Notes: a model not told the origin generated them from the sequence alone. DNA of 64,000 nt from Stenotrophomonas sp. ATCM1_4 (GCF_004348115.1 NZ_QPFB01000001.1:2744028-2808027), one strand, 5' to 3'. Shown: positions 9,094 through 19,666, numbered from the stretch's first letter. Program-made: numbers and translations.

Positions 9094-9703
9094 CGATCAC
9101 CCGATCGTCCTAGCCGGCATCCGCCACGCCATCGAGCGCGACCCCCGGCTGGAAGTGGTCGGCCAGGCGCAGGACCCCTCCTCGCTGGTGGCGCTGATGC
9201 ATGCGCATGCCCCGGACATCGTCATCACCGACTACAACATGCCGGGTAACGACGCACTGGGCGATGGCATCAAGCTGGTCTCCTATCTGCTGCGGCATTT
9301 CCCGCACAGCCGCCTGCTGGTGCTGACCATGGTGTCCAACCCGTCGATCATCGCTGCGATGTATCGCGCCGGTGCCGGTGGTGTGGTGCGGAAAAGCGGT
9401 GACTCCGCCGAACTGGGGCTCGCGCTGTCCGCGCTGCTGGCACGCCGCATCTACCGACCGGTGGAGCAGACATGGGCTGACCGCGCCGCGGTATCCATGA
9501 CGCCTGCCGCGCGGTTGTCGCCACGCGAGTTCGAAGTGCTGCGCCTGTTCGCCAACGGCCGCTCGGTGGGGGATATCGCGCGCCTGCTCAGCCGCAGCAT
9601 CAAGACGGTCAGCACGCAGAAGGTCAGCGCCATGCGCAAGCTGGGCACACGCACCGACCAGGAACTGATCTCGTTCTGCCTGGCGTCGGATCTGTTCCGG
9701 TGA
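9068..9703 (+). CDS. LuxR-family response regulator (NarL/EvgA type)
   Basis: Two-component transcription factor of 211 aa. The receiver domain is residues 1-120 (acidic pocket Asp9-Asp10, phospho-acceptor Asp55 in ITDYNMP). A LuxR-type helix-turn-helix follows at about residues 145-205 (LSPREFEVLRLFANGRSVGDIA). The chosen ATG gives the standard receiver start MHATVVIADDHP; a start 12 codons upstream has no domain support. It overlaps the end of the hybrid kinase gene by 26 nt, so the two form a phosphorelay pair resembling BvgAS/EvgAS. With the kinase frame broken, its phosphorylation may be lost or come from another kinase. Target genes are not evident here. Confidence 0.92.
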   Translation: MHATVVIADDHPIVLAGIRHAIERDPRLEVVGQAQDPSSLVALMHAHAPDIVITDYNMPGNDALGDGIKLVSYLLRHFPHSRLLVLTMVSNPSIIAAMYRAGAGGVVRKSGDSAELGLALSALLARRIYRPVEQTWADRAAVSMTPAARLSPREFEVLRLFANGRSVGDIARLLSRSIKTVSTQKVSAMRKLGTRTDQELISFCLASDLFR

Positions 9704-9795
9704 TCGCAGTCTGCGTTGTCGCGTACCAGGCGGGAACCTGCCGCTGATCACGGCGTGGACGCTGCATTGCCGGGGGAAACCGTGGTGCGCATGCA

Positions 9796-10061
9796 GTTTT
9801 CCACATGGCATGTGGAGAGTGATGGGAGAAGCGTGTGGATAACCGCGTGCAGCCCCTGCGCTGCAAGGGTTTCGAAAGCGTGATCATATTTTCGCCAGCG
9901 TGCAATCCCGGCACCGGCAGCGAGCGCCTCGTCCCCCGCCCTCCCCTTGGTTTCGCCAGAGGGAGGGGATGGATGCCAGCACTCGGACGGTTTTCCACAC
10001 CCCATGTGGAAAGCGATGGGAGAAGCATGTGGATAAGTGCTTGCAGCCCTTGCGCGACAAG
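9796..10061. repeat. Diverged ~72-bp direct repeat, each copy with a DnaA box
   Basis: Two copies (9796-9867 and 9990-10061, offset 194 bp, roughly 83% identical) fill the 466-bp spacer between the response regulator and ychF. Each begins with a palindrome made from TTTTCCACA and ATGTGGA, continues with GATGGGAGAAGC, and contains TGTGGATAA (9834-9842 and 10028-10036), a perfect DnaA-box consensus TTATCCACA on the minus strand. The copies are separated by a CCCTCCCC/GGGAGGGG palindrome around 9939-9969. The spacer has no convincing gene. Possible roles are DnaA titration or regulation, or a spreading repeat family. Confidence 0.65.
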
Positions 10062-10123
10062 GCGCTTCAACCACTGGTCAATAATTCACCACATCGCACG
10101 TATGCACCATCGGGCAGAAACAA

Positions 10124-10148
10124 CAAGGCCCCGCGGTGCGGGGCCTTG
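10124..10148 (-). terminator. Terminator of the prs-rplY-pth-ychF transcription unit
   Basis: A perfect 11-bp hairpin, CAAGGCCCCGC/GCGGGGCCTTG with a 3-nt loop, followed on the minus strand by TTGTTTC. It lies 22 nt after the ychF stop. Confidence 0.8.
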
Positions 10149-10169
10149 TGATGCGGCAACGTCCGCGAA

Positions 10170-11261
10170 TCAGACGTTGAAGCGGAAATGCAGGATGTCG
10201 CCTTCCTGCACGCGGTACTCCTTGCCTTCCAGACGCAGGCGGCCGGCTTCCTTGGCACCGGCTTCGCCGCGGTACTTGATGAAGTCGGCGTAGGAAATGG
10301 TTTCCGCGCGGATGAAGCCCTTCTCGAAGTCGGTGTGGATCACCGCGGCGGCCTGCGGCGCGGTGGCCCCCTTGCGCACGGTCCAGGCGCGGACTTCCTT
10401 CACGCCAGCGGTGAAGTAGGTCTGCAGGCCCAGCAGGTTGTAGGCGGCACGGATCACGCGATTCAGGCCCGGCTCTTCCAGGCCCAGGTCGGCCAGGAAG
10501 GTGTCACGGTCTTCGTCGTCCAGCTGCGACAGCTCTTCCTCGATGGCCGCCGACACCGGCACCACTTCGGCACCTTCGGTGGCGGCACGCGCACGCACGG
10601 CCTCCAGGTGCGGGTTGTTGTCGAAGCCATCCTCCAGCACGTTGGCGATATACATCACCGGCTTGAGGGTGAGCAGGAACAGGTCGCGCACCAGCGCCTT
10701 TTCTTCATCGTCCAAGCCGACGCTGCGGCCGGACTTGCCGTCGGACAGCGCCGCCTGCAGCTTGGCCAGCACCGGCTTGCGCGCGGTCGCTTCCTTGTCG
10801 CCGCCCTTGGCGGCACGCTCGGCGCGGTTGAGCGCCTTCTCGACGCTGTCCAGGTCGGCCAGCGCCAGTTCCAGGTCGATGGTGTCGATGTCGGCGATCG
10901 GATCGACGCGGCCGGCGACGTGGATGATGTCGGTGTGTTCGAAGCAACGCACCACGTGGGTGATCGCGTCCACTTCGCGGATGTGGGCCAGGAACTTGTT
11001 GCCCAGGCCTTCACCGCTGGCGGCACCGGCCACCAGGCCGGCGATGTCGACGAACTCAACCGCGGTCGGCACGACCTTCTGCGGGTTGATGATGCCGGCC
11101 AGTTCGTTCAGACGCTGATCCGGTACCGGCACGATGCCGACGTTCGGTTCGATCGTGCAGAACGGGAAATTGGCCGCGGCGATGCCCGCCTTGGTCAGTG
11201 CATTGAACAGGGTCGACTTGCCGACGTTGGGCAGACCGACGATGCCGCATTTGATACCCAT
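10170..11261 (-). CDS. ychF: Redox-regulated ATPase YchF
   Basis: Obg-family P-loop ATPase (363 aa) that binds ribosomes and influences oxidative stress resistance and translation. The start [16 protein letters not shown] contains the G1 motif. Further features are the G3-like DIAGLV, a coiled-coil insertion near residues 130-200, and the C-terminal TGS domain ([13 protein letters not shown] onward). A longer reading adds 24 N-terminal residues unlike the family, whereas the chosen ATG has GGAG upstream. It directly follows pth, as in many gammaproteobacteria. Confidence 0.97.
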   Translation of the reverse strand: MGIKCGIVGLPNVGKSTLFNALTKAGIAAANFPFCTIEPNVGIVPVPDQRLNELAGIINPQKVVPTAVEFVDIAGLVAGAASGEGLGNKFLAHIREVDAITHVVRCFEHTDIIHVAGRVDPIADIDTIDLELALADLDSVEKALNRAERAAKGGDKEATARKPVLAKLQAALSDGKSGRSVGLDDEEKALVRDLFLLTLKPVMYIANVLEDGFDNNPHLEAVRARAATEGAEVVPVSAAIEEELSQLDDEDRDTFLADLGLEEPGLNRVIRAAYNLLGLQTYFTAGVKEVRAWTVRKGATAPQAAAVIHTDFEKGFIRAETISYADFIKYRGEAGAKEAGRLRLEGKEYRVQEGDILHFRFNV

Positions 11262-11333
11262 GCTAACTCCACGATTCGAGATTCCGGCTTGCGCTCTCCC
11301 GCGGGCCATCGCCCGGGAAAACGCAAGCCGCAA

Positions 11334-11915
11334 TCATGGCCGGGCGGTGTGCAACCGCTTCATGGCCTCATTGAAATCCCCTGCCACCGCCAACGGCATC
11401 ACGTCGATGGCCGCATCGATGGCCTGGTCCATCAGCACCGCATCCTGCGGCGACGGGCGGTTCAACACCCAGCCCACCACGCGGTCCTTGTGGCCGGGAT
11501 GGCCGATGCCCAGACGCAGGCGATGGAACTTGCCGTGACCGAGCAGGCGAATGGTGTCACGCAGGCCGTTCTGGCCACCGTGGCCACCATCGAACTTGAG
11601 CCGTGCCACGCCGGGCGGCATGTCCAGTTCATCGTGCGCGACCAGGGTCTGTTCGGGCTCGATCTTCCAGAAGCGCTGTGCGGCGGTGATCGACTTGCCG
11701 GAAAGATTCATGAACGTCGACGGCTTGAGCAGCCAGACCGACTGGCCACCGATCTCGACCTTGGCCACTTCGCCGAACAACTTGCTTTCCAGCGTCCAGC
11801 GCGCGCCCTGCCGCTGTGCCAGGGCCTCTACGAAATGAAACCCGGCATTGTGCCGGGTCCGGGCGTGCTCGGGGCCGGGGTTACCCAGGCCGACGATCAA
11901 TCGCAATCCAGTCAT
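11334..11915 (-). CDS. pth: Peptidyl-tRNA hydrolase
   Basis: Essential cytoplasmic enzyme (EC 3.1.1.29) that releases tRNA from prematurely dropped peptidyl-tRNA. The 193-aa protein shows the family start LIVGLGNPGPEH, the catalytic His22 in TRHNAGF, KPSTFMNLSGKS, and HDELDMPPG with GGHGGQNGLRD. The length is normal. It lies 53 nt after rplY and 72 nt before ychF on the same strand, so is probably part of one translation-related transcription unit. Confidence 0.98.
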   Translation of the reverse strand: MTGLRLIVGLGNPGPEHARTRHNAGFHFVEALAQRQGARWTLESKLFGEVAKVEIGGQSVWLLKPSTFMNLSGKSITAAQRFWKIEPEQTLVAHDELDMPPGVARLKFDGGHGGQNGLRDTIRLLGHGKFHRLRLGIGHPGHKDRVVGWVLNRPSPQDAVLMDQAIDAAIDVMPLAVAGDFNEAMKRLHTARP

Positions 11916-11968
11916 CTGTACGAATCATCTGCCTGGCCCGCCCCGAAGGGCGGACCGGGCATTGCCGA

Positions 11969-12571
11969 TTACTCGGCCGATGCTTCTTCAGCGCCGGCGG
12001 TCTTGGCGATGACCACGGCGTCGTCGTGGTTCTTGCCCAGCTTCAGCGCCGGGATTTCCACGCCGGCCGGCAGCTTCAGGCCCGACAGGTAGATGATGTC
12101 GCCAGCCTTCAGCTCGCCCAGGTCGACTTCGATCGACTGCGGCAGGTCCTTCGGCAGGCAGGCGATGTTCACTTCCTTCAGTTCGTGGGTGACCAGCACG
12201 TCGGCGGACTTGCCGGCCGGCGAGGTGTCTTCGTTGATGAAGGTCAGCGGCACCGAAGCGTGCAGCACTTCGTTGTCGTTCACGCGCTGGAAGTCCAGGT
12301 GCATGACCAGCTGCTTGTACGGGTGACGCTGCATGTCACGCAGCAGCACCTTGTGGATGGTGCCGTCGAGGTTCAGGTCGATGATCGACGAGTAGAACCA
12401 ATCGTTGAACTGGGCCAGCCAGATTTCGTTGTGGTTGAACTGAACCTTCACCGGCTCGCGATCACCACCGTAAACGATGCCCGGCACCACGCCAGCGTGA
12501 CGCAGGCGGCGGCTCGCACCCTGACCTTGCACGTCACGACGGGCGACCTTGATTTCGTGAGACTTTGCCAT
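11969..12571 (-). CDS. rplY: 50S ribosomal protein L25/general stress protein Ctc
   Basis: 5S rRNA-binding ribosomal protein of the long two-domain TL5/Ctc type (200 aa). The N-terminal L25 domain is residues 1-95 (SRRLRHAGVVPGIVYGG, LLRDMQRHPYK). The beta-rich C-terminal domain (residues 96-185) ends in an Ala/Glu-rich tail. It lies between prs and pth, the usual order in this family. Confidence 0.97.
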   Translation of the reverse strand: MAKSHEIKVARRDVQGQGASRRLRHAGVVPGIVYGGDREPVKVQFNHNEIWLAQFNDWFYSSIIDLNLDGTIHKVLLRDMQRHPYKQLVMHLDFQRVNDNEVLHASVPLTFINEDTSPAGKSADVLVTHELKEVNIACLPKDLPQSIEVDLGELKAGDIIYLSGLKLPAGVEIPALKLGKNHDDAVVIAKTAGAEEASAE

Positions 12572-12616
12572 TGTTGACTACTCTAGGTTGATGCACCGCC
12601 TCGCGGCGCTGCGTAA

Positions 12617-12642
12617 AGACTCTTCCGCGACCAGAAGAGTCT
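12617..12642 (-). terminator. Hairpin between prs and rplY (weak terminator or attenuator)
   Basis: A perfect 9-bp AGACTCTTC/GAAGAGTCT inverted repeat with an 8-nt loop lies in the 106-bp prs-rplY spacer. On the minus strand it is followed only by TTTACG, so termination may be partial, letting rplY be expressed at a different level from prs. Confidence 0.5.
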
Positions 12643-12677
12643 GTTGTGATCCCCGGCGGATGCCAGGGACCGGAAAA

Positions 12678-13637
12678 TCAATCCACGTACATCGAGCTGA
12701 CCGACTCACCGAAGGCGATGCGGCGCATCGTCTCGGCCAACATCTCGGCCACGCTGATCTGGCGGATCTTGGGACAGACGCGGGCCACTTCGGACAGCGG
12801 GATCGTGTCGGTCACCACCAGCTCGTCGAGCTGGGAGTTGTTCAGGTTGTCCACCGCCGGGCCGGAGAGCACGGCGTGGGTGCAGTACGCGGCGACCTTC
12901 AGCGCGCCACGCGCCTTGAGGGCGGCAGCGGCGGCGCACAGGGTGCCGGCGGTGTCGACGATGTCGTCGACCATCACGCAGGTCTTGCCCTCGACGTCAC
13001 CGATGATGTTCATCACGGTGGCGACGTTGGCACGCGGACGGCGCTTGTCGATGATGGCCAGGTCGGCATCATCCAGGCGCTTTGCCACGGCGCGGGCGCG
13101 TACCACGCCGCCGACGTCCGGGCTGACCACGATCAGGTTGTCGGTGCCGTAGGCGCGCCAGATGTCGGCGAGCAGCAGCGGCGAGGCGTACACGTTGTCC
13201 ACGGGCATGTCGAAGAAGCCCTGGATCTGGTCGGCGTGCAGGTCGACCGTGAGGATCTGGTCGGTGTTCACGGCCGAGAACATCTTGGCGGCGACCTTGG
13301 CGGTGATCGGCACGCGCGAGGAACGCATGCGGCGATCCTGGCGGGCGTAGCCGAAGTACGGAACCACCGCGGTGACGGAGGCGGCGCTCGCGCGCTTGAG
13401 CGCGTCGATGATCACCAGCAGTTCCATCAGGTTTTCCGCGCTCGGCGCGCTGGTCGGCTGCACCACGAACACGTCCTGCTTGCGGACGTTTTCCTGGATC
13501 TCGACCTGTACTTCACCGTCGGAGAACTTCGACACCAGGGCCTTGCCCGGGCGGACCCCCAGCTCCTTGCAGATGCTTTGCGCAAGGCGCTTGTTGGCAT
13601 TGCCGGAAAAGACCAGCAGGTTCGGGGAGTCTTGCAT
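12678..13637 (-). CDS. prs: Ribose-phosphate pyrophosphokinase
   Basis: Makes PRPP from ribose 5-phosphate and ATP (EC 2.7.6.1) for nucleotides, His and Trp. The 319-aa chain has the ATP/flexible-loop motif [11 protein letters not shown], the metal site [11 protein letters not shown], and the PRPP-binding signature [12 protein letters not shown]. Length and start [15 protein letters not shown] are typical. It follows tRNA-Gln and ispE on the minus strand, the conserved ispE-tRNA-prs order. Confidence 0.98.
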   Translation of the reverse strand: MQDSPNLLVFSGNANKRLAQSICKELGVRPGKALVSKFSDGEVQVEIQENVRKQDVFVVQPTSAPSAENLMELLVIIDALKRASAASVTAVVPYFGYARQDRRMRSSRVPITAKVAAKMFSAVNTDQILTVDLHADQIQGFFDMPVDNVYASPLLLADIWRAYGTDNLIVVSPDVGGVVRARAVAKRLDDADLAIIDKRRPRANVATVMNIIGDVEGKTCVMVDDIVDTAGTLCAAAAALKARGALKVAAYCTHAVLSGPAVDNLNNSQLDELVVTDTIPLSEVARVCPKIRQISVAEMLAETMRRIAFGESVSSMYVD

Positions 13638-13750
13638 GACAGCTCTCTCGGGCGGGGGACGAGTAGCGGAAGGATCGGCGGGTTACTGCAGAGATGATGC
13701 GTGTTCCGGGGCGCGCACATCCGTTGCGCTTACAACCACAGGGAAAGGAA

Positions 13751-13827
13751 TGGCAGGGGCGGTAGGATTCGAACCTACGAATGCCAGGATCAAAACCTGG
13801 TGCCTTGGGCCTCTTGGCGACGCCCCT
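13751..13827 (-). tRNA. tRNA-Gln (anticodon TTG)
   Basis: A 77-nt cloverleaf on the minus strand. Acceptor AGGGGCG/CGCCCCT, anticodon loop TTTTGAT with anticodon TTG, T-loop TTCGAAT, discriminator G and encoded CCA. It starts only 3 nt after the ispE stop codon and lies between ispE and prs, so it is probably processed from a longer transcript. Confidence 0.95.
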
Positions 13828-13830
13828 GCA

Positions 13831-14709
13831 TCAAACTATTCCCGTCGTCTCCAGCGCATCGAGCAGTGGCGAGTGGTCAACACCCGCGGCCACCCAAGCC
13901 CGCAGTTCCTTCGGCAACTCCGCCAATGCCTGCTCTGCGGCAGCGCGCGTGGCGAACTCGACGAAACAACCGCTTCCCGACCCCGTGAGCCGTGCCCGAC
14001 CGATACCTGACAGGGCCTGGAACGCCGCCTCGATGGCAGGTTCCCGACGCCGCAGCACCGGCTCGAACGCATTCCCGAGGACGGTCCCGGAAGCGAAGTC
14101 CGCTATTTTCACGGGCGCGGCATCCCGCGTCAAATCCGGCGAACGGAAAAGTTCAGCCGTGGGCACGTGAACCCCCGGATCGGCCAGCACGTACCAGGCC
14201 TGCGGCAGCCGGATCGGCAGCAGCTCCTCGCCCACGCCCTCGGCCCAGGCGCTGCGGCCGCGCACGAACACGGGTACGTCGGCACCCAGCGCCAGACCGA
14301 GGGTGGCCAGCGCATCCTCGTCCAGCCCCGTGCCCCACAGCGCATTCAGGGCGACCAGGACCGTGGCGGCATCGGATGAGCCACCGCCGAACCCACCGCC
14401 CGCAGGAATGCGCTTTTCAACGCGGATATCGACACCTTTTGCGCAATTGGCGGCACTTTTAAGCGCGAGCGCCGCGCGCACCACCAGATCATCGGCCTCG
14501 GCCACACCCGGTACCGAGGGCCCCTCGCGGTGAACCTGACCATCTTCACGCACGCGCAGGCCGATGCGGTCACCCCAGTCCAGCAGCCGGAACACGGTCT
14601 GCAGCACGTGGTAACCGTCGGGGCGGCGCCCGGTGATGTGAAGAAACAGGTTCAGCTTAGCCGGGGCCGGCCAGAACGACCAGCCTGCGGCATCGGGACG
14701 AAGGCTCAT
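13831..14709 (-). CDS. ispE: 4-diphosphocytidyl-2-C-methyl-D-erythritol kinase
   Basis: GHMP kinase of the MEP isoprenoid pathway (EC 2.7.1.148). It phosphorylates CDP-methylerythritol. The 292-aa protein shows [19 protein letters not shown] at the start, the glycine-rich ATP loop [17 protein letters not shown], and a late GSGSGCF motif. The chosen ATG overlaps the lolB stop as ATGA; a start six codons upstream is possible. Order lolB-ispE-tRNA-prs is conserved. Confidence 0.96.
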   Translation of the reverse strand: MSLRPDAAGWSFWPAPAKLNLFLHITGRRPDGYHVLQTVFRLLDWGDRIGLRVREDGQVHREGPSVPGVAEADDLVVRAALALKSAANCAKGVDIRVEKRIPAGGGFGGGSSDAATVLVALNALWGTGLDEDALATLGLALGADVPVFVRGRSAWAEGVGEELLPIRLPQAWYVLADPGVHVPTAELFRSPDLTRDAAPVKIADFASGTVLGNAFEPVLRRREPAIEAAFQALSGIGRARLTGSGSGCFVEFATRAAAEQALAELPKELRAWVAAGVDHSPLLDALETTGIV

Positions 14710-15365
14710 GGTGCGCCGATGCTCCATTCATCGACGATCAGGCGCACCTTGGCGTCGCCATTGACCGCTTCGATGCGGCGCGGCAGTGCAGGCCGGCCGG
14801 CTTCTGCCGGGTACCAGTCCAGGTAGTCGACCTGCCAGCCCTGTTGCCGCAGCACGCGCGGACGCCCTTCGGCATCGAACCCCAGGTGTTCCGGGGCGAT
14901 GGCCCCTTGTGCAGGCAGACCACGCACCCATTCCGGCAACTGCTCGACCGGGATCTCCCAGCCGGTCGCCTCGGCCAGCACCTGGCCGGCGTCGTCACCA
15001 CTGCGCGGACCACCGTCCAGCCCTTCCAGGCGGGCCGGCTGCCCGTCACCGCCGCTCAGCTGCCAGCTCTGCCGGGTCACCGGCGCGGCGAGGCTGATCT
15101 GGTAACCGCCCCCCTGCTGCTGCCAGTCGATCCGACCATTGCCGCCATTACGGCCCTTGCTGATCGCCACGCGCCCCTGGAACGCCCAGGCCGGCTGCGC
15201 GCGCAGCGCATCGCGCCGGGCCTGCTCGGCGGCCTGTGCCTGCGCCGACACCTCGGCCACTTCCAGCGTGACCGGCGATGCCTGCCGCGTTGAAACCGAG
15301 CCACAGGCGCTGAGCACCCCGACCATCACCAGCACCCACGGCGCCCGCCACGTCATCTGATTCAT
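14706..15365 (-). CDS. lolB: Outer-membrane lipoprotein receptor LolB
   Basis: Accepts lipoproteins from LolA and inserts them into the outer membrane. The 219-aa precursor has an N-terminal lipoprotein signal with lipobox LSAC (Cys at about residue 20), then the LolB beta fold ([22 protein letters not shown]). The ATG at 15365 overlaps the preceding TPR gene stop (ATGA). A longer 254-aa reading begins inside the TPR gene and would hide the signal peptide. Immediately upstream of ispE as in E. coli. Confidence 0.93.
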   Translation of the reverse strand: MNQMTWRAPWVLVMVGVLSACGSVSTRQASPVTLEVAEVSAQAQAAEQARRDALRAQPAWAFQGRVAISKGRNGGNGRIDWQQQGGGYQISLAAPVTRQSWQLSGGDGQPARLEGLDGGPRSGDDAGQVLAEATGWEIPVEQLPEWVRGLPAQGAIAPEHLGFDAEGRPRVLRQQGWQVDYLDWYPAEAGRPALPRRIEAVNGDAKVRLIVDEWSIGAP

Positions 15366-17047
15366 ACACCCAGTTTCTCGATCGCGCGCAGCAACGCGCG
15401 GTTGTCCGGATCCAGTTTGCGGGCCTCGTCGAAGAAGCGCCGCGCCTCTTCCTTCTGCCCCGTCACCCACAGCACTTCACCCACGTGCGCGGCCACTTCC
15501 GGATCCTTGGTCAGGCTCCAGGCGCGGCGCAGCTGCACCAGGGCCTCTTCGTTGCGTCCCAGCCGGTACAGCACCCAGCCATAGCTGTCGATGATGGCCG
15601 AGTTGTCCGGCTCGGCGACGCGCGCACGCTCGATCAGCTCCAGCGCCTCCTGATAGCGATGGGTGCGATCGGCCAGGGTGTAGCCCAGTGCATTGAGCGC
15701 AGCCACGCTTTCCGGCTCGGCGACCAGGATCTTGCGCAGGTCCGCCTCGGCACGCGGCACGTCGTCCTTGCGCTCCCAGGCCAATGCACGCGCATACAGC
15801 AGCGCGCTGTCGTCCGGGTAGGCGGACAGGCCGCGGGTCAGCACGTCCACCTCGGCGGCGCTGTCGCCGTCACGCTGCTGCAGGTCCGATTCGAGCAGGT
15901 AGGCGTCCCGGCGAACGTCATCGTCGACGGAAGCATCACCCTGCACCTCATGCACTTCCTTGAAGGCCTGGGCCTTCTCGCCCATCAGGTGCAGCGCGTT
16001 GACCGCGCGCAGCTGCGCCTCGCCACGCTGGTCGCCGCCGGGCACGCCGTGGTACCAGTCCACCGCCTCCTGGTACCGCTTGAGGTACTCGGCGATCTTG
16101 CCCAGCAGCAGGCGCTGCTCCGGGTCCGGCTTGCTGGCCTTGGCCGAGATGTCCTCGTACAGCGCGAGCAGCGCGGCATCGTCCTTCTGCTTGGCCATCA
16201 ACGAGGCACGCATGCCCCAGCTGTGCAGGTCCTGATCGCCCTGCGCCAGCACCTGTTCGGCGGCCTTGGGCTCGCCGAGCGCGTCGTAGGCGATGGCCAG
16301 CGCATTGCGCAGCTCGACGTCGGCCGCGGCCTTGGGCTCGATGTCCTTGAGCAGCGCCAGCGCCTCCTCCTTCTTGCCCGCCTGGTTCAACTGCGTGGCG
16401 TGCAGCAGCACCACCCGCGGTTCCTCGGGGAAACGCCTGACCACTTCACCCACCATCCGCTGGGCCAGCTCCGGGCGCTCCATGCGCAGCGCCAGGCGGC
16501 CGAACTCCTGCCAGGCCTCCAGGTCCTCGGGAATCGCATTGGCATCGATCAGCATGCCCAGTACCTGCGCCGGCACCGCCGGGTCACGCCCACCGGTGGC
16601 CAGCGCCAGCAGGGCGTTGCGCCAGGCGTTCGGCTCGGGGGAACGCAGCACCACCAGCAGTTCCTTGCGCGCGGTTTCGACATCGCCCTTGCGCATGGCC
16701 AGCGAGGCCCGGGTGGCACGTACCGCGATCGCGCCCGGATCACGCTGCGCCCACAGCGCCAGCGCCTGGGTGGCGCGCTCGTCGTCACCGGCCAGCATGG
16801 CGATGCGGGTGGCCCGTTCAGCCAGCCCCACGTCGCCGCGCGCCTCCTGCGCGGCCTGCAGGTACCAGCGGGCGGCATCGGGCAACTTGCCGGCCTGCAA
16901 GGAAAATTCACCGGCAAGGACCGGTGTCAGCGGCGGCGCGGCTTCGGCCGCCGGCCGCGTCTGGGCGGCCTTGGCCGGGGCCGCCGACAGCGGGAAAACC
17001 GGCAGGGAAAGCAACAGAACGGTGCATATGCGATGGAATACGGGCAT
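15362..17047 (-). CDS. TPR-repeat protein, exported
   Basis: Protein of 561 aa with a signal peptide (about residues 1-25, [19 protein letters not shown]) and tandem tetratricopeptide repeats over most of the chain, clearest at about residues 420-555 ([38 protein letters not shown]). Such repeats mediate protein-protein contacts in the envelope. The ATG used is three codons inside a possible TTG start. It overlaps lolB by 4 nt and is divergent from hemA. Its position before lolB is common in gammaproteobacteria, but no catalytic domain is seen and the exact role is unknown. Confidence 0.85.
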   Translation of the reverse strand: MPVFHRICTVLLLSLPVFPLSAAPAKAAQTRPAAEAAPPLTPVLAGEFSLQAGKLPDAARWYLQAAQEARGDVGLAERATRIAMLAGDDERATQALALWAQRDPGAIAVRATRASLAMRKGDVETARKELLVVLRSPEPNAWRNALLALATGGRDPAVPAQVLGMLIDANAIPEDLEAWQEFGRLALRMERPELAQRMVGEVVRRFPEEPRVVLLHATQLNQAGKKEEALALLKDIEPKAAADVELRNALAIAYDALGEPKAAEQVLAQGDQDLHSWGMRASLMAKQKDDAALLALYEDISAKASKPDPEQRLLLGKIAEYLKRYQEAVDWYHGVPGGDQRGEAQLRAVNALHLMGEKAQAFKEVHEVQGDASVDDDVRRDAYLLESDLQQRDGDSAAEVDVLTRGLSAYPDDSALLYARALAWERKDDVPRAEADLRKILVAEPESVAALNALGYTLADRTHRYQEALELIERARVAEPDNSAIIDSYGWVLYRLGRNEEALVQLRRAWSLTKDPEVAAHVGEVLWVTGQKEEARRFFDEARKLDPDNRALLRAIEKLGV

Positions 17048-17114
17048 CTGGCGCAACCGGGCCGTAAAATGGCGGCCTTCAACAGCCAGCAGCTTATCGC
17101 AAGCAACTGAACAG

Positions 17115-18398
17115 ATGACCCTCTGGGTGCTCGGACTGAATCACCACACTGCGCCGGTGGAACTGCGCGAACGCGCCGCCTTCGGTGGCGACGTGCTGCC
17201 GCGCGCGATGGATTCACTGCGCCAGAGCCCGCAGCTGTCCGAGGCGGTCCTGCTGTCCACCTGCAACCGCACCGAGCTGTACGCGGTGGCCGAGGATGGC
17301 CAGGCCCTGCAGCAGTGGCTGGAGCAGCATGCCGGCGACCTGCAGGGCTACCTGTACCAGCACGCCGACGGCGAAGCGGTGCGCCACCTGTTCCGCGTCG
17401 CCACCGGGTTGGACTCGATGGTGCTCGGCGAGCCGCAGATCCTGGGCCAGGTGAAGGACGCCTGGTCGCTGGCCCACGACAGCGGCGCCATCGGCCACCA
17501 GCTGGACAAGCTGTTCCAGCAGACCTTCTCCGTGGCCAAGCGCGCACGCACCGATACCCGCGTGGGCGCCAACCCCATCTCGGTGGCTTCCACCGCGGTA
17601 CGGCTGGCGCAGGACTCGTTCGCACGCATGGACGAATCCACCGTGCTGCTGGTCGGCGCCGGCGAGACCATCGAACTGGCCGCCAAGCACCTGGGCGAAG
17701 CCCGGGTGAAGCGCCTGCTGATCGCCAACCGCACCCTGGCCCATGCGCAGGACCTGGCCACCCGCCACGGTGGCGTGGCGTTGCCGCTGACCGAGCTGGA
17801 ACGCCACCTGGGCGAGGCGGACGTGGTGTTCTCCGCCACCGCCGCGCGCGAGCCGGTGATCCTGCACCGCCAGGTCGCCAGCGCCCTGCGCAGCCGCAAG
17901 CACAAGCCGATGCTGTTGTTCGACCTGGCGGTGCCACGCGACATCGAGGCCGAGGTGGGCACGCTGTCCGACGCCTACCTGTACACGGTCGATGACATGG
18001 AGCGTGCCGTCGAGGAAAACCGCCGCAGCCGCCGCGAGGCCGCTGCCGAGGCCGAGGCGATCATCGACCTGCAGGTCTCGCGCTACCAGGACAACCTGCG
18101 CGCGGCCAGCCTGCAGGCCCCGATGCGCCAGCTGCGTGCCTTCGGCGAGGCCACCCGCGCCGAACTGCTGGCCAAGGCCCGGCAGCAGCTGGCCCATGGC
18201 AAAGAGGCCGATGAAGTCCTGGAGCAACTGGCGCACGGCCTGACCAACCGCCTGCTGCACCCGCCCACCGCGGCGCTTCGCCAGGCCGCGCTGGAAGGCG
18301 ATACTGACCTTACCCGCGCCGCCGAGCGCCTGTTCCCGGCCACGCCCGGGTACCACCACCCCGTAGCGAGAACCGATGACGCCGACCCTGCGCCGTAA
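17115..18398 (+). CDS. hemA: Glutamyl-tRNA reductase
   Basis: First committed enzyme of the C5 tetrapyrrole pathway (EC 1.2.1.70), reducing Glu-tRNA to glutamate-1-semialdehyde. The 427-aa protein begins [19 protein letters not shown] and carries the catalytic Cys50 in STCNRTE. The NADPH-binding region [17 protein letters not shown] and a C-terminal helical dimerisation domain follow. An open frame runs far upstream but only from this ATG does it match the family. It is divergent from the TPR gene (about 67 bp apart) and overlaps prfA by 23 nt. Confidence 0.97.
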   Translation: MTLWVLGLNHHTAPVELRERAAFGGDVLPRAMDSLRQSPQLSEAVLLSTCNRTELYAVAEDGQALQQWLEQHAGDLQGYLYQHADGEAVRHLFRVATGLDSMVLGEPQILGQVKDAWSLAHDSGAIGHQLDKLFQQTFSVAKRARTDTRVGANPISVASTAVRLAQDSFARMDESTVLLVGAGETIELAAKHLGEARVKRLLIANRTLAHAQDLATRHGGVALPLTELERHLGEADVVFSATAAREPVILHRQVASALRSRKHKPMLLFDLAVPRDIEAEVGTLSDAYLYTVDDMERAVEENRRSRREAAAEAEAIIDLQVSRYQDNLRAASLQAPMRQLRAFGEATRAELLAKARQQLAHGKEADEVLEQLAHGLTNRLLHPPTAALRQAALEGDTDLTRAAERLFPATPGYHHPVARTDDADPAP

Positions 18399-19461
18399 GT
18401 TGCTGGCCCTGGCCGAGCGCCGTGAAGAACTGGAACGTCTGCTGGCCGACCCTTCCGTGGTCGCCGACAACGAACGCTTCCGCAATTTCTCCCGCGAGTT
18501 CGCACAACTGGAGCCGGTGGCCAACGCGCTGGCCGAGGAGTCGCGCGCCAAGGCCGACCTGGCCTCGGCCGAGGCCATGCGCGGCGACCCGGATCTGCGC
18601 GAGCTGGCTGAAGAGGAAATCAGCGCTGCCCAGCAGCGCCTGCAAGCCCTGGACGAGGAACTGGCGCTGCTGCTGGTGCCGCGCGACCCACGCGATGAAG
18701 GCAACCTGTTCCTGGAAGTGCGCGCCGGCACCGGTGGCGACGAGGCGGCGATCTTCGCCGGCGACCTGTTCCGCATGTACGCCCGCTACGCCGAGCGGCA
18801 GGGCTGGAAGGTGGAGATCGAGTCGGACAACCCCGGTGAGCATGGTGGCTACAAGGAAGTGGTGGCACGCGTGGTCGGCCGCGGCGCCTACTCGCGGCTG
18901 AAGTTCGAATCCGGCACGCACCGCGTGCAGCGCGTGCCCGCCACCGAATCGCAGGGGCGCATCCATACCTCGGCGGCGACGGTGGCGATCATCCCCGAAG
19001 CCGATGACGTGGAAGACATCACCCTCAACCCGGCCGACCTGAAGGTGGACACGTTCCGCTCCTCGGGCGCCGGCGGCCAGCACGTCAACAAGACCGAATC
19101 GGCGATCCGCATCACCCACGTCCCGAGCGGCGTGGTGGTCGAATGCCAGACCGAGCGCAGCCAGCACGCCAACCGCGACAAGGCGATGAAGCGACTGAAG
19201 GCGCAGTTGCTGGACGCCGAGCGCAGCAAGCAGGCCGCGGCGCAGGCGGAAAGCCGACGCCTGCAGGTCGGCAGCGGGGACCGCAGCCAGCGCATCCGCA
19301 CCTACAACTTCCCGCAGGGCCGCATCACCGACCACCGCGTGGAAGGGCTGACGCTGTACGACCTGCCCAACATCATCGAAGGCGAGTTGGATGCGTTGGT
19401 GAGCCGCCTGCAGCACGAGCACCAGGTGGACGAGCTGGCGCGGTTGGCCGAAGGCAGCTGA
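18376..19461 (+). CDS. prfA: Peptide chain release factor 1
   Basis: Reads UAA and UAG and triggers peptide release. The 361-aa protein contains the codon-recognition motif PAT ([13 protein letters not shown]) and the GGQ motif at residues 233-235 ([14 protein letters not shown]), exactly the usual spacing. It overlaps hemA by 23 nt, the conserved hemA-prfA pair. The methyltransferase that modifies GGQ (prmC), often the third gene, is instead at about 54 kb in this window. Confidence 0.98.
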   Translation: MTPTLRRKLLALAERREELERLLADPSVVADNERFRNFSREFAQLEPVANALAEESRAKADLASAEAMRGDPDLRELAEEEISAAQQRLQALDEELALLLVPRDPRDEGNLFLEVRAGTGGDEAAIFAGDLFRMYARYAERQGWKVEIESDNPGEHGGYKEVVARVVGRGAYSRLKFESGTHRVQRVPATESQGRIHTSAATVAIIPEADDVEDITLNPADLKVDTFRSSGAGGQHVNKTESAIRITHVPSGVVVECQTERSQHANRDKAMKRLKAQLLDAERSKQAAAQAESRRLQVGSGDRSQRIRTYNFPQGRITDHRVEGLTLYDLPNIIEGELDALVSRLQHEHQVDELARLAEGS

Positions 19462-19495
19462 GGCCTTGTTCTACGGCCTCGCGTGAGGCTGCGGG

Positions 19496-19666
19496 GAAGG
19501 CTCCGAAGCAAACGCGGAACCCCCCTCCCCAACCCTCCCCTTCGCTACGCGAAAGGGAGGGGGCCGACGCGTCGACTGCCGGCCGGCTTCCCGCTGTTGC
19601 TGTTGCCCTGCCCTCTCCCGCACGCGGGATGGCTGGGGCGAGGGCAGCCTTTGCTTCGAAGCCTCC
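19496..19666. repeat. Composite inverted-repeat element after prfA
   Basis: The 339-bp prfA-OGT spacer holds a ~170-bp element. Its outer arms are imperfect inverted repeats: GAAGGCTCCGAAGCAAACGC at 19496-19515 and, inverted, near 19647-19666. Inside is a CCCTCCCCTT/AAGGGAGGG palindrome (about 19533-19562) and a CTGCCCTC/GAGGGCAG pair. It resembles the palindromic intergenic repeats near 42.7 kb and 60.1 kb. It has no coding capacity and could be a MITE-like or REP-like element. Its distal end lies about 130 bp before the OGT start. Confidence 0.55.

Noticed and set aside
9796..10061. Chromosomal replication origin
   Set aside because: Only two DnaA boxes, no AT-rich unwinding region, and no dnaA/dnaN/gyrB/gidA neighbours.
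10188..12092. A 634-codon plus-strand frame through ychF and pth
   Set aside because: It crosses two well-supported minus-strand genes and has no domain.
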